64,000 nucleotides of DNA from Christensenella massiliensis (GCA_900155415.1 LT700187.1:310001-374000), one strand, 5' to 3'; shown: positions 36,915 through 47,299, counted from the first letter of the stretch. The notes: generated from the letters alone by a model not told the origin. Translations and numbers: made by a program.

Positions 36915-37052
36915 ATGCTTAATATCATCTTTTCCAAAGAAGTTTTAGCCGTTTTCTCTGTTGTCATCGCAGCTATCGCAGTCATGAGTGCAGCTGCCGT
37001 TCTTACTGAGCGAAAGGGGCGCAAAAAGCGCAGAACGATACGCCAAAAATAA
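36915..37052 (+). CDS. 45-residue single-span membrane peptide
   Basis: A short gene: MLNIIFSKEV, a hydrophobic span (about residues 10-30, rich in Ala, Val and Ile), then a very basic tail (KGRKKRRTIRQK). It has an excellent AAGGAGG site eight bases before the ATG, which makes translation likely. The positive-inside rule suggests the tail is cytoplasmic. It lies 75 bases upstream of the CoA-transferase on the same strand. No known family is recognised. Confidence 0.65.
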   Translation: MLNIIFSKEVLAVFSVVIAAIAVMSAAAVLTERKGRKKRRTIRQK

Positions 37053-37127
37053 GGATACACTTGAAAACGCCGCCGCATTATTGGATAATAGACGAGTGAT
37101 GATTTTAACAGAAATGGACGGTGGCTT

Positions 37128-38651
37128 ATGAAACCAGAAATAATGACCGCTGTTGAAGCGGCGGACCTGATTTATGACGGCGCGGTGATCGCCGCAAACG
37201 GCTTTGTGATGGCAGCAGTGGCCGACGAACTGTGCGCAGCGCTTGAGCAGCGTTTTTTAGAGACGCAGGCTCCCCGCGGCCTTTCGCTTATCAGCGTTAC
37301 TTCTGTGGGTGACGGCGGGGAACGCGGCCTGAACCGCCTTGCGCACAAAGGGCTCGTAAAAAAGCTCATAGCAGGGCATTTAAATCTGATGCCAAAGCTT
37401 CAGCAGATGATTTTTTCGGAGGATATCGAGGGGTATAATCTTCCGCAGGGCGTCATTGCACAGCTTATGCGGGATATCGGAGCGCGGCGGCCCGGCCTTG
37501 TGACGCAGATCGGGCTTGATACGTTCGTTGACCCGCGTTTTTCCGGCGGACGGCTCAATAGTATTTCAAAGGATGAGCTAAGCGAGATCGTGACAATGGA
37601 CGGCAGGGAATATATTCGTTATAAGCCGTTTCCCAAAATCGACTTTGCTTTTCTGCGGGGCTCGTGCGCGGATAGAAACGGCAACATCAGCATGGAAAAG
37701 GAAGCGGCTGTCGCAGATGCGCTTTCCGTTGCGCAGGCCTGCCATACGCTGGGCGGCAAGGTGATCGTACAAGTGGAAGAGATCGTGGACGATATTCCGC
37801 CGCACGCGGTGCGCGTTCCCGGCGTACTCGCAGACTGCATCGTAAAAACAAGCGATATGAAATTTCATCCGCAGACTGCTCTTACCGCGTATGAGCCGGC
37901 TTATTCCGGACAGGAGCGTGCGCCGAAGGGTGCTATGCCTATACCCCCGGCCGGGCCCCGCCGCATCATCGCCCTGCGCGCCTTAAAGGAGCTGCGGCAG
38001 GGCGGGGTCGTGAATCTCGGCATCGGCATGCCGGAGGGGATCGCCGCGGTCGCAGAGGAAAAAGGCATCTCGGATTTCACGCTGACAGTGGAAGCAGGCG
38101 GCATAGGCGGTTCGCCCCTTTCGGGCGTAGAGTTCGGTGCGACGCTGAATCCCGAGGCAATCATTTTTCAGCACCAGTTATTTGACTTCTATCATGGCGG
38201 CGGGCTCGATCAGGCATTTCTCGGACTTGCGGAGGCTGACCCGGAGGGTAATATCAACGTAAGCAAATTCGGACCCCGCATTGCGGGCTGCGGCGGGTTT
38301 ATCTGTATCACGCAGTCTACACCCGAGCTTTACTTTATCGGCACGTTTACTGCAAAGGGGCTTGAGGTCGAGGTAAAGGACGGAAAGCTGCATATCATTC
38401 ACGAAGGAAGCATCAAAAAGTTCAAGCATGAGATCGAGCAGCTCACCTTTTCCGCAAAGCGCGCAAAGGAGCTTGGTCAAAAGGTCATGTTTATTACGGA
38501 ACGCTGCGTATTCCGTCTGGAGGAAGAGGGCCTCATGCTCACCGAGATCGCGCCGGGCGTCGATCTTAAGCGCGATATCCTCGCGCACATGGAATTTGAG
38601 CCCCTGATTTCGGAAGACCTGAAAGCGATGGATGCAGACGTGTTTCTATAA
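37128..38651 (+). CDS. Acyl-CoA:carboxylate CoA-transferase (propionate/acetate type, fused subunits)
   Basis: A 507-residue class I CoA-transferase with alpha and beta halves in one chain. The alpha half shows the GAVIAANGF entry and the beta half the catalytic motif TVEAGGIGG with Glu322, which forms the CoA thioester. It moves CoA between acyl-CoA and acetate, propionate or a similar acid, fitting fermentative short-chain fatty-acid metabolism. The ribosome site is modest (GGTGG). It is followed by a terminator and has no enzyme partners alongside, so the acyl group is uncertain. Confidence 0.9.
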   Translation: MKPEIMTAVEAADLIYDGAVIAANGFVMAAVADELCAALEQRFLETQAPRGLSLISVTSVGDGGERGLNRLAHKGLVKKLIAGHLNLMPKLQQMIFSEDIEGYNLPQGVIAQLMRDIGARRPGLVTQIGLDTFVDPRFSGGRLNSISKDELSEIVTMDGREYIRYKPFPKIDFAFLRGSCADRNGNISMEKEAAVADALSVAQACHTLGGKVIVQVEEIVDDIPPHAVRVPGVLADCIVKTSDMKFHPQTALTAYEPAYSGQERAPKGAMPIPPAGPRRIIALRALKELRQGGVVNLGIGMPEGIAAVAEEKGISDFTLTVEAGGIGGSPLSGVEFGATLNPEAIIFQHQLFDFYHGGGLDQAFLGLAEADPEGNINVSKFGPRIAGCGGFICITQSTPELYFIGTFTAKGLEVEVKDGKLHIIHEGSIKKFKHEIEQLTFSAKRAKELGQKVMFITERCVFRLEEEGLMLTEIAPGVDLKRDILAHMEFEPLISEDLKAMDADVFL

Positions 38652-38661
38652 AATCATATAT

Positions 38662-38703
38662 GGAAGGGGCTAACGCCTGTATTTGGCGGAAAGCCCCTTT
38701 TTG
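38662..38703 (+). terminator. Terminator after the CoA-transferase
   Basis: A long stem based on GGGGCT...AGCCCC with an inner ACGCC/GGCG helix, followed by TTTTT. Confidence 0.75.
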
Positions 38704-38768
38704 ATGCAAAATGCCGGCGTGTTCCTTTCTTTCCAAATCCGTCTGTTCCTTTCTATCTAAATCCCGTT

Positions 38769-39245
38769 TCATGTTCTGTGCGGATATTTTCCCTGCATAT
38801 CTTTCTTTTCGCGGAATAATTTATGGAAGATACGCCTGCATACTGGTCCTGCCACCAAAAGCTGCAGCGGATAGGCCATGATGAAATTCAGCCAGACGAT
38901 AGGCAAATCGCAGGTAAGGCCATGCGCCTCGATCGTTCCCACAAGGCTCATCAGAGGAACCATTGTGCATACCGTAAAGATCTGGATGCTCAGTATGACA
39001 AATATCTTTCTGTCCGCCGGAGTCACGACATGAAATGCGAAATGCTTCGCCGTTTTATTCGCTACAAAAAAGGCAAGCAAAAATCCAATCAGCCATTCAA
39101 GCGGAAACGTACGCGCCGCCTGTACAAAAGAAGCATATTCAAGTCCATTGTTATTTATGGCGACATTATAGACTCCCATAATGAAAATCATCAGACCAGA
39201 CGTCATGGCGGTAAAGATAAACTCCTCTCTTTTTGTTTTTGGCAT
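38769..39245 (-). CDS. DUF2798-family membrane protein
   Basis: A 158-residue protein with four hydrophobic segments arranged as two similar halves (FTAMTSGLMIFIMGVYN... and FVILSIQIFTVCTMVPLMSL...), as in DUF2798 proteins. Function unknown in the family. The ATG at 39245 is chosen over a frame open to 39266 because GGAGG lies nine bases upstream. A strong terminator-like stem sits only about 45 bases before the start. Confidence 0.82.
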   Translation of the reverse strand: MPKTKREEFIFTAMTSGLMIFIMGVYNVAINNNGLEYASFVQAARTFPLEWLIGFLLAFFVANKTAKHFAFHVVTPADRKIFVILSIQIFTVCTMVPLMSLVGTIEAHGLTCDLPIVWLNFIMAYPLQLLVAGPVCRRIFHKLFREKKDMQGKYPHRT

Positions 39246-39284
39246 GATAAAATTCCTCCCAAGCATTTGATCGTTTGTCCGAAA

Positions 39285-39333
39285 ACAAAAAAATGCCGCT
39301 CTACCGTCGGACAGTGGTAAAGCGACATTTTAT
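39285..39333 (-). terminator. Terminator between the rsfS operon and the DUF2798 gene
   Basis: A 15-bp stem with two wobble pairs (39291-39305 with 39316-39330), then a T-rich run on the minus strand. It ends transcripts of the nth-obgE-rsfS run, or acts as an attenuator for the gene at 38769-39245. Confidence 0.8.
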
Positions 39334-39381
39334 GTCGTTTCTTATTTTACCAGAAAAACAGTGATTTTCCAATAGTATTTT

Positions 39382-39631
39382 TTACAAACCAGCGCCTCTT
39401 GCACCGTTTGGTTCCGCTGCGCGGCACTCATCGTCTTTCCGTCCGGGGAAGCCGCAACCCTATATATACGGAAAGCTCCGGAGCAGTAATGCTTCTGTGA
39501 TCCGGCCGCTTGCATCCATCCGGCGCAAAAACTGCCTGCCAAAGCATTTCCGACAGGACTGTTTCCGCTCCTTTTTGGTTCAGGGGCCTTATCGGAAGAT
39601 CACAGTTTTTTCTGCCCGGCGGAATAGTCAT
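39382..39631 (-). pseudogene. Remnant of a GNAT-family acetyltransferase
   Basis: After the rsfS end, the minus strand reads LPIRPLNQKGAETVLSEMLW and APELSVYI in one frame, then GFPGRKDDECRAAEPNGARG in another, before a stop at 39384. Together these match the N-terminal third of a GNAT acetyltransferase (IRP start, YI-GFGR-DD, NG-GA segments). At least one frameshift and loss of the acetyl-CoA-binding part make it non-functional. Its first bases overlap rsfS, so the original gene was probably the next in that operon. Confidence 0.6.
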
Positions 39632-39965
39632 AAAAATTGCCTTCTACCTTCCACAGACGCTCGAGCTGGTAAAATTCACGTTCCTCTTTATGGAAGATAT
39701 GAACAAGCACATCGCCATAATCGATCACGACCCACCGGCCCTCCCGTTCTCCCTCCGTGCGTATCGGATCCGCGTCCTCCTCTTCACGCAGCTTGAACTG
39801 GACCTCTTCCGCCAACGTCTGCACATGCGATACATTCGGCGCGCTCGCCACCACAAAATAATCTGAAATGATCGTCATATCCGCTACTTTCAGAATGACG
39901 ATATCCTGTGCTTTTTTGTTATCCAGTATTTCCGCGATTCGTTTTGCCCGTTCTGATATCTCCAT
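39600..39965 (-). CDS. rsfS: Ribosome silencing factor RsfS
   Basis: A 121-residue Iojap-family protein that binds L14 and blocks subunit joining when nutrients are scarce. Visible are KKAQDIVILKV, ISDYFVVASAPN and WVVIDYGDVLVHIFHKEEREFYQLERLW. The ATG at 39965 overlaps the yqeK stop (TGATG) and GGAGG lies seven bases upstream. The last gene of a conserved nth-obgE-yhbY-nadD-yqeK-rsfS order. Confidence 0.96.
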   Translation of the reverse strand: MEISERAKRIAEILDNKKAQDIVILKVADMTIISDYFVVASAPNVSHVQTLAEEVQFKLREEEDADPIRTEGEREGRWVVIDYGDVLVHIFHKEEREFYQLERLWKVEGNFYDYSAGQKKL

Positions 39966-40531
39966 CAAATATCCTCCTTTGGAAGCAACTTCCGGTAATA
40001 ATTATAGGCTCCTACGCTGTCTGTATCGATCAGGCTTTTATTTTCTAAAATATGCCCGATCGACATCTGCAGGCCGAAAAGCACCGCTTTATCTATATCT
40101 TCAAAAGAAAGCCTGCGCAGCTTTTCCACACCGTCAAAATCACGGTTGGGTTCGATATAGTCCGCCAGATATATGATCTTTTCGAGCAGGGTCATATTCT
40201 CCCTCCCCGTCGTATGCCAGCGAATCGCAGAAAGCACATCTTCATCCGTTATATATCCCTTTTCTTTCAGTACTGCCGCCGCGGTATGCCCGTGCAGAGT
40301 CTTTTCGACAAGATAAGGGATCCTATATTTTTTTGCCAGCAGGACATTGTCTTTCTGCTTGGTGTAATCGTGCAGCAGGCCTGCAAGCCCCGCTTTCTTT
40401 TCGTTTTCCCCATAGCGGCGGGCGAGCTGCACCGCCGTCTCCTCCACACCAAGGGAATGTATAAATTTTTCACCTTTTACCTGCCTCGCAAGCTCTTTTA
40501 CGATGCTGTCACGGTTTGCGATATAATCCAT
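39965..40531 (-). CDS. yqeK: HD-domain nucleotide hydrolase YqeK
   Basis: A 188-residue HD-superfamily enzyme; homologues hydrolyse diadenosine tetraphosphate. Visible are HSLGVEETAVQLARRYG, AGLLHDYTKQ (HD) and LHGHTAAAVL. The ATG at 40531 lies inside the end of nadD (23-base overlap), pointing to coupled translation; the longer frame is unlikely. Its place between nadD and rsfS is the standard Firmicute order. Confidence 0.94.
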   Translation of the reverse strand: MDYIANRDSIVKELARQVKGEKFIHSLGVEETAVQLARRYGENEKKAGLAGLLHDYTKQKDNVLLAKKYRIPYLVEKTLHGHTAAAVLKEKGYITDEDVLSAIRWHTTGRENMTLLEKIIYLADYIEPNRDFDGVEKLRRLSFEDIDKAVLFGLQMSIGHILENKSLIDTDSVGAYNYYRKLLPKEDI

Positions 40532-41165
40532 TTGCAAGAATGTACTCCTCCACGCTTTGGGGCACCAGCCCTTCAATGCTGCGGCTTTCCGCCACCCGCC
40601 GCCTGATATAGGACGAGCTTACGAAAAGACCTGTATATTCCGATAGAAAAATATGAGCGCCATAGTCCTGCTTCAGCCGCGCGATCTCGGCTGCAAGCGC
40701 AAGCAGATCGTAATTCTGCCGCCTGACGCAGATAAAATTTGTCAATTTGAACAATCGTTCAAAATCGTGCCACGTGCACAGTTCAAACACCGTATCCGCC
40801 CCGACGATAAAATAATAGTCGGTCTCCGGCTCTTTTTCCCGCAATTCCGCAAGCGTTTCGGACGTATAGGAAAAACCGGAGCGCTTCACCTCAAGATCAA
40901 GGACCTTCACATCTGTTCCCGCAGCGCACATGCGCGTCATCTGCAAACGCATTTCCTTGGGCGCAAGCCCGTGGTCTTTATGAGGCGGATTCCCGCATGG
41001 CATCAGGCTGACCTCATCAAGCGAAAACTCGCCCTTTACCCTGCGCGCCATATCGATATGTCCGTTATGCGGGGGATTGAAAGTCCCGCCTAATATCCCG
41101 ACACGCTTTTGCCGCGGAAACAGCCGGACATCCTGCTCTATCGCAATACTTTGGGACTGCTCCAT
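40509..41165 (-). CDS. nadD: Nicotinate-nucleotide adenylyltransferase
   Basis: A 218-residue nucleotidyltransferase that makes nicotinate adenine dinucleotide in NAD synthesis. The motif GILGGTFNPPHNGH carries the (H/T)xGH site, and the C-terminal SSSYIRRRV (ISSTxIR motif variant) is present. The frame is open to 41270, but the ATG at 41165, two bases after the yhbY stop, gives a normal length. Confidence 0.95.
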   Translation of the reverse strand: MEQSQSIAIEQDVRLFPRQKRVGILGGTFNPPHNGHIDMARRVKGEFSLDEVSLMPCGNPPHKDHGLAPKEMRLQMTRMCAAGTDVKVLDLEVKRSGFSYTSETLAELREKEPETDYYFIVGADTVFELCTWHDFERLFKLTNFICVRRQNYDLLALAAEIARLKQDYGAHIFLSEYTGLFVSSSYIRRRVAESRSIEGLVPQSVEEYILANGLYRKP

Positions 41166-41167
41166 GC

Positions 41168-41452
41168 CTATATCTCTATCTTTTCTTCCTTTGATCTGCG
41201 GTACAGCACAAATTTTCGCCCTAATACCGAAACGCCCTCCGCGCCCAGCGTTTCCGCCAACTCGTCGCACGCTTCCCGTGCCGTAAGGCTGCTGTTTTGC
41301 TGCACCGTTCCTTTGATAAGCTCGCGCGCCGTAAGAGCATCATCCGCCTGACGCACCAGATTTTCCGTGATGCCGTCTTTGCCGATATGTACGATCGGCT
41401 CTATCGTCTGTGCCATGCCGCGCAGCTTGGCACGCTGTTTGCTCGTGATCAT
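41168..41452 (-). CDS. yhbY: YhbY-like CRM-domain RNA-binding protein
   Basis: A 94-residue single CRM-domain protein: KQRAKLRGMAQTIEPIVHIG and the GxxG loop GKDGITENLV. YhbY associates with pre-50S ribosomal subunits. The start is the ATG at 41452 with GAGGTG five bases upstream. It lies between obgE and nadD in a ribosome-assembly cluster. Confidence 0.93.
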   Translation of the reverse strand: MITSKQRAKLRGMAQTIEPIVHIGKDGITENLVRQADDALTARELIKGTVQQNSSLTAREACDELAETLGAEGVSVLGRKFVLYRRSKEEKIEI

Positions 41453-41500
41453 AAAAGCACCTCTTCCGCAGTTCCGCCGGCTCTTCACACTATGCCCGCG

Positions 41501-43392
<1,892 letters not shown>

Positions 43393-43396
43393 AGCC

Positions 43397-43428
43397 CTAT
43401 TCTAACACAAATAAACTATTTTAATCAA
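43397..43428 (-). promoter_or_regulatory. nth promoter, extended -10 abutting the start codon
   Basis: The minus strand reads TTGATT (43428-43423), an 18-base spacer containing TG one base before the -10, then TAGAAT (43404-43399). Only six bases separate the -10 from ATG, so transcription would start at or near the A of ATG. Confidence 0.55.
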
Positions 43429-43512
43429 TAAATCTCTCTTTTTACAGAGATATCCTCTTTTGTACTGTTTTCGGCGGCGCGCAGCCCGCCTTTTCCGCGT
43501 TGGCGAAAAAGA

Positions 43513-43555
43513 TACAAAAAGGCGGCATGGACGCCGCGCATGCCGCCTTTTTGTA
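43513..43555 (-). terminator. Terminator after the TM1266-like gene
   Basis: A 17-bp perfect stem (43513-43529 with 43539-43555) with a nine-base GC loop and an internal T run, starting seven bases past the stop at 43563. Confidence 0.88.
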
Positions 43556-43562
43556 TTCCGTA

Positions 43563-43814
43563 TTAATAGGTTTTATTCGTCATCATGCTTTTCACGGTAA
43601 CATCCGGAATATTTCCGAGCCGCCCCGTAAGCGCGCCCACCTGTTCGTTCGTCGCTTCCACGACAAGAGAGATCACATTCAGATTTTTTTCGTGGTTCGG
43701 TACGCCCATACGCGCATGCACAATCTCCGAATAATCCGACAGGACCGTATTGACCCGTGCCACACTTTCTTTATTTCCCTCGATAATGATTGCTATGATC
43801 CCGATCCTGCTCAT
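43563..43814 (-). CDS. TM1266-family iron-only hydrogenase system regulator-like protein
   Basis: An 83-residue protein with a ferredoxin-like (ACT/NikR-type) pattern: MSRIGIIAIIIEGNKESVAR, then EIVHARMGVPNHEKNLNVIS. The TM1266 group is often found near [FeFe]-hydrogenase maturation genes and named after that, but no hydrogenase gene is in this window. The ATG at 43814 has AGGGGTGA five bases upstream; a GTG at 43823 is the alternative. Confidence 0.83.
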   Translation of the reverse strand: MSRIGIIAIIIEGNKESVARVNTVLSDYSEIVHARMGVPNHEKNLNVISLVVEATNEQVGALTGRLGNIPDVTVKSMMTNKTY

Positions 43815-43819
43815 ATAAC

Positions 43820-45019
43820 TCACCCCTGTGCGATCATTTCTCCAAGCGCCGTAATGCCCTGCTGCAGCTGCGCATCCGTTTCAAAGGTCAGCCGCCCCTC
43901 TGGATTCGATACGACAACATCCGGTGTGATCCCGTCGTTGACGGCTTTTTCAGCCGGCGTATAATAAAGCGCATTCGTCAGCTTGACTCCGCCGCCCGAA
44001 TAGGGCATATCAATGACTGACTGCACGACTCCTTTGCCATAGGTCTGCGTTCCTACGATCTGTCCGCGTTCCCTGTCCTGCACCGCTCCGGCAAAAACCT
44101 CCGCCGCTGATGCGCTGTTGCCGTCCACCAGTACCACAAGCGGAATATCGAAATAATCCGCGTCTACCGTCAGCTCTTCCCGCGCGCCTCCTTTTCCGAC
44201 CGTATAGGCGGCAAGGCCCCCGGGCAATATCTCATCGAGCATAGATACCGCTTCCTGCACGCTTCCGTCCATGTTGCCGCGCACATCGAGCAAAACGCCT
44301 TCCGCTCCCTGATCTTTCAGGAATTGGACCGCATTTTTAAATTCCTCAACACAATTTCCGTTAAATTCGGAAATAACGATCTGCGCGATCTGGTCTGTCA
44401 GCATCGTATAGGTAACACGCTGCGCGTCTACATTTGCCCGAGCCACTTCAAGCTCGCGCGGCGCTTCTGTTCCTGTCTGTACCGTCAGCTTAACCGAGCT
44501 TCCACTTGGCCCGCGCAGCATATTGAGAGAGCTTTCATAATCCAGACCGCCCACATCTGCACCATCGACCGCAAGGATCACGTCGTTTTCCGCAAGACCT
44601 GCCGTTTCCGCCGGACTCCCGGAATAGACCTTTTCGATCTTCAGATGCCCTGTTTTCTGATAAGGCCCCGCTGTGATGCCGATGCCTACAAGGTCTGCAT
44701 CCGTCTGCTGGTTGAATTCTTTATATTCTTCTTCAGTATAATAGACAGAATAGGGATCTCCGAGCGATTCCACCATCCCTTTGAGCGTTCCTGTCACCAG
44801 CGTATCCTGCTCTATCTCCTGATAATAATTCTCGTTTATGATCGTCTCAAGGTCGCTGATCTCCATATATTTCTGGATATCCTGATAGCTCCCTTTTCCA
44901 AGCAGGATATCGTTTCCTTTGATTTGGGATACCTGATAGAAATATACGAATAAGCCTGTTACGAAGCTTGCCGTGACCGCGATCACCACGCACATGATAA
45001 ATAGCTTTTTTTTCTCCAA
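43820..45019 (-). CDS. S41-family C-terminal processing peptidase (CtpA-like)
   Basis: A 399-residue membrane-anchored protease. An N-terminal membrane segment (about residues 5-27) leads to a PDZ domain (about 95-180: GIGITAGPYQ...AGLAENDVILAVDGADV) and the S41 core with the catalytic Ser (VDGNSASAAE) and Lys (QTYGKGVVQ). It trims or destroys envelope proteins from hydrophobic C-termini. The open frame reaches 45127, but a TTG at 45019 lies nine bases after GGAGGT and yields the usual short basic start MEKKK, so it is preferred. Confidence 0.9.
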   Translation of the reverse strand: MEKKKLFIMCVVIAVTASFVTGLFVYFYQVSQIKGNDILLGKGSYQDIQKYMEISDLETIINENYYQEIEQDTLVTGTLKGMVESLGDPYSVYYTEEEYKEFNQQTDADLVGIGITAGPYQKTGHLKIEKVYSGSPAETAGLAENDVILAVDGADVGGLDYESSLNMLRGPSGSSVKLTVQTGTEAPRELEVARANVDAQRVTYTMLTDQIAQIVISEFNGNCVEEFKNAVQFLKDQGAEGVLLDVRGNMDGSVQEAVSMLDEILPGGLAAYTVGKGGAREELTVDADYFDIPLVVLVDGNSASAAEVFAGAVQDRERGQIVGTQTYGKGVVQSVIDMPYSGGGVKLTNALYYTPAEKAVNDGITPDVVVSNPEGRLTFETDAQLQQGITALGEMIAQG

Positions 45020-45204
45020 ACGCCCTATACCTCCGACCGTATCTTCATTCCTTCCCGAATTCCGTTCAAGAATGAAACAACGCACTTCCGTGCGCTTTTC
45101 GTATCTTTCGTAAGTGCCGTTCTTCATTTGTTACGAACATATTACATTTCTATTATATCATTTTATTAGAAAAATGCAAGTTCTATGATGTTTCGGTGCA
45201 AAAT

Positions 45205-45783
45205 TCACAGATTTTTATTGACCCATACCGTTAAATTTGAAATATCGCACATATAGGTTTCTTTTAATGCCGGATTATAGATGATACTGGCCGGATGATA
45301 TAACGGGAACAGCCAATAACCGTTTTTTTCGAGCATGATCTTCTCCGCAGCTCCGTGGCATCCGCCGATATTGACTGAAAAATCCCAGACAGCGTGAAGC
45401 GGCGTATTGCCGAGCGTAACGAGCAGCCTCGGCGAAACGAGCCTGATCTCTTCGTGCAGAAACGGCCGGGCTGCAAGGATCTCTTCTTTGGTAGGCGGCC
45501 GGTTCGACACCGTGTTCTTCGCGCTTATTTTCGTGGGTCTGAATTTGCAAACGTTCGTAACGTAGAGGTCTTCCCGTTTCAGCCCCGACGCTTCGAGAAA
45601 CTCGGCAAGATTCTTTCCAGCACGCCCGACAAACGGTTTTTTTTGCGCGACCTCGTCTTTTCCCGGCGCTTCGCCGATCAGCATGATCTCCGCACCCGGT
45701 TTTCCATCGCCAAAAACCAGTTCCTGTTTTGGGCAGGCCCGTTTTATCTTTTGGTACAGCTGCTCAAGAGATACCGGTCTCAT
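45205..45783 (-). CDS. Uracil-DNA glycosylase-superfamily protein without the N-terminal Fe-S cysteines
   Basis: A 192-residue UDG-fold protein: LIGEAPGKDEVAQKKPFVGR (motif 1 region), YVTNVCKFRPTK, VTLGNTPLHAV and LYHPASIIYN (motif 2 region). It is paralogous to the next gene but lacks the N-terminal CxxC pair that helps hold the [4Fe-4S] cluster in family 4 enzymes; only Cys17 and the NVCK Cys remain. It may act without a cluster or on another substrate. The ATG at 45783 overlaps the preceding UDG gene by 20 bases. Confidence 0.85.
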   Translation of the reverse strand: MRPVSLEQLYQKIKRACPKQELVFGDGKPGAEIMLIGEAPGKDEVAQKKPFVGRAGKNLAEFLEASGLKREDLYVTNVCKFRPTKISAKNTVSNRPPTKEEILAARPFLHEEIRLVSPRLLVTLGNTPLHAVWDFSVNIGGCHGAAEKIMLEKNGYWLFPLYHPASIIYNPALKETYMCDISNLTVWVNKNL

Positions 45784-46330
45784 GCAATAATTCTCCAAGC
45801 ACACGAAAATCCTGCCGCGCATATTCCGCATAATCCGGATTATGCAGCAAGGCAGCAGGATGAAATGTAGGCATAATGTAGAAGCCTTTTACTTTAACGC
45901 ACGAACCGTGCTCTTTCATCATTCTGACGTCCCGGCCTAAGATCGCTCCGGCTGCAATACGCCCTAAGCATACGATGATCTTTGGTTTTATGAACGCTAC
46001 CTGCCCGCGCAGATATCCGATACAGGCCGCGCGTTCGTCGTCCTGCGGGTCACGGTTGCCCGGCGGACGGCATTTGACTACGTTTGCGATATAGACGCTG
46101 CTGCGCGCAAGACCGATCTCCCCCAGCATACGTTCTAAAAGCTGCCCGGCTGGTCCGACAAACGGCCTGCCCTGCTCGTCCTCCCGCGCGCCCGGACCTT
46201 CCCCTATAAACATTACGTCCGCATGCAGGTCTCCCTCGCCGAACACGACATTCTGCCGCGTCTGCCAAAGCTTGCACGCTTTACAGCTCATGACTGCTTC
46301 ATACAGGCTTTTTATCGTTGGATATATCAT
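45764..46330 (-). CDS. Family 4 uracil-DNA glycosylase
   Basis: A 188-residue [4Fe-4S] UDG that removes uracil from DNA. The cluster cysteines are visible: CKAC (Cys16, Cys19), NVVKCRPPGNR and ERAACIGYL. Motif 1 is GEGPGAREDEQGRPFVG and motif 2 is TFHPAALLHNP. It resembles phage-polymerase-like family 4 enzymes of Clostridia. It lies after recR, in a repair-gene neighbourhood. Confidence 0.93.
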   Translation of the reverse strand: MIYPTIKSLYEAVMSCKACKLWQTRQNVVFGEGDLHADVMFIGEGPGAREDEQGRPFVGPAGQLLERMLGEIGLARSSVYIANVVKCRPPGNRDPQDDERAACIGYLRGQVAFIKPKIIVCLGRIAAGAILGRDVRMMKEHGSCVKVKGFYIMPTFHPAALLHNPDYAEYARQDFRVLGELLHETGIS

Positions 46331-46347
46331 GTTTCGTTTCCCCGTCT

Positions 46348-46938
46348 TTACAGACTGGTTCGTCCTTCCAGCGCCTTTGCGAGCGTAATCTCGTCCGCGT
46401 ATTCAAGCTCCGCGCCAATCGGTATCCCGTGCGCGATACGCGACACCTTAACGTCGTAGCCGCCGAGCAGACGGCTGATATAGGCCGCCGTCGCTTCCCC
46501 CTGTACATCCGGATTGGTGGCGAGTATCACTTCTTTTACTTCGCCGTCCATACGTTCAAGAAGGCTGTCGATTGCGATATCGTCGGGGCCGACGCCCTCA
46601 AGCGGCGAGATCGTTCCGCCGAGCACATGATAGAGTCCACGGTATTCGTGTGTCTTTTCGATTGCAAAAACGTCCCGCGAATCCTTGACAACGCAAATGA
46701 CGGAACGATCCCTCTTTGGGTCCCCGCATACGCTGCACACTTCTTCCTCGCATAGATTGCCGCATATTTTACAATATCTGACCTTTCGGCGCGCATCATA
46801 CATCGTGGCCGCAAATTGCTTTACTTCAGCTTCCGGCATTTTCAAGATGTGGTATGCAAGCCGCTGGGCCGTCTTTGTTCCAATTCCCGGAAGCTTACAG
46901 AATTGCGCGACCAGCCTTTGATAGGATTGCAGATTCAA
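46348..46938 (-). CDS. recR: Recombination protein RecR
   Basis: A 196-residue DNA-clamp protein of the RecFOR pathway. The helix-hairpin-helix segment (KLPGIGTKTAQRLAYHIL), the zinc finger (CKICGNLCEEEVCSVCGD) and the Toprim domain (VICVVKDSRDVFAIE...) are clear. The start is TTG directly after the ybaB stop, with a GGGGGA site about ten bases upstream. The order dnaX-ybaB-recR is conserved. Confidence 0.96.
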   Translation of the reverse strand: MNLQSYQRLVAQFCKLPGIGTKTAQRLAYHILKMPEAEVKQFAATMYDARRKVRYCKICGNLCEEEVCSVCGDPKRDRSVICVVKDSRDVFAIEKTHEYRGLYHVLGGTISPLEGVGPDDIAIDSLLERMDGEVKEVILATNPDVQGEATAAYISRLLGGYDVKVSRIAHGIPIGAELEYADEITLAKALEGRTSL

Positions 46939-47274
46939 TTAGAAAAGTCCCCCGAGGTTCATTCCTCCCGTGATCTTTCCCATTTCTGTCTGCATCATTT
47001 CATCCGCCTTGGAAAGCGCTTCGTTGACCGCTGCGATCACGAGATCCTGCAGCATCTCCACATCGTCCGGGTCTACTGCGGCTTCCTGTATCTCGATACT
47101 TTTGATCATCTTCTTTCCCGTTGCGACCACGCGCACGACGCCGCCGCCTGCGGTCGCCTCTACCTCGCGTTCCTCAAGCTCCGCCTGCATCTGCTGCATT
47201 TTTGCCTGCATCTGCTGCGCCTGCCGCATCATATTCTGCATATTCATCCCGCCCGGGAATCCTCCTCTTGCCAT
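46939..47274 (-). CDS. YbaB/EbfC-family nucleoid-associated protein
   Basis: A 111-residue DNA-binding protein: a Met/Gln-rich N-terminal helix (MNMQNMMRQAQQMQAKMQQM), then ATAGGGVVRVVATGKKMIKS, as in YbaB. The ATG at 47274 follows GGAGGAG, so the longer frame is not used. It sits between dnaX and recR, its usual place. Confidence 0.95.
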   Translation of the reverse strand: MARGGFPGGMNMQNMMRQAQQMQAKMQQMQAELEEREVEATAGGGVVRVVATGKKMIKSIEIQEAAVDPDDVEMLQDLVIAAVNEALSKADEMMQTEMGKITGGMNLGGLF

Positions 47275-47299
47275 TTCAAGCTCCTCCAAATCTTTTTTA

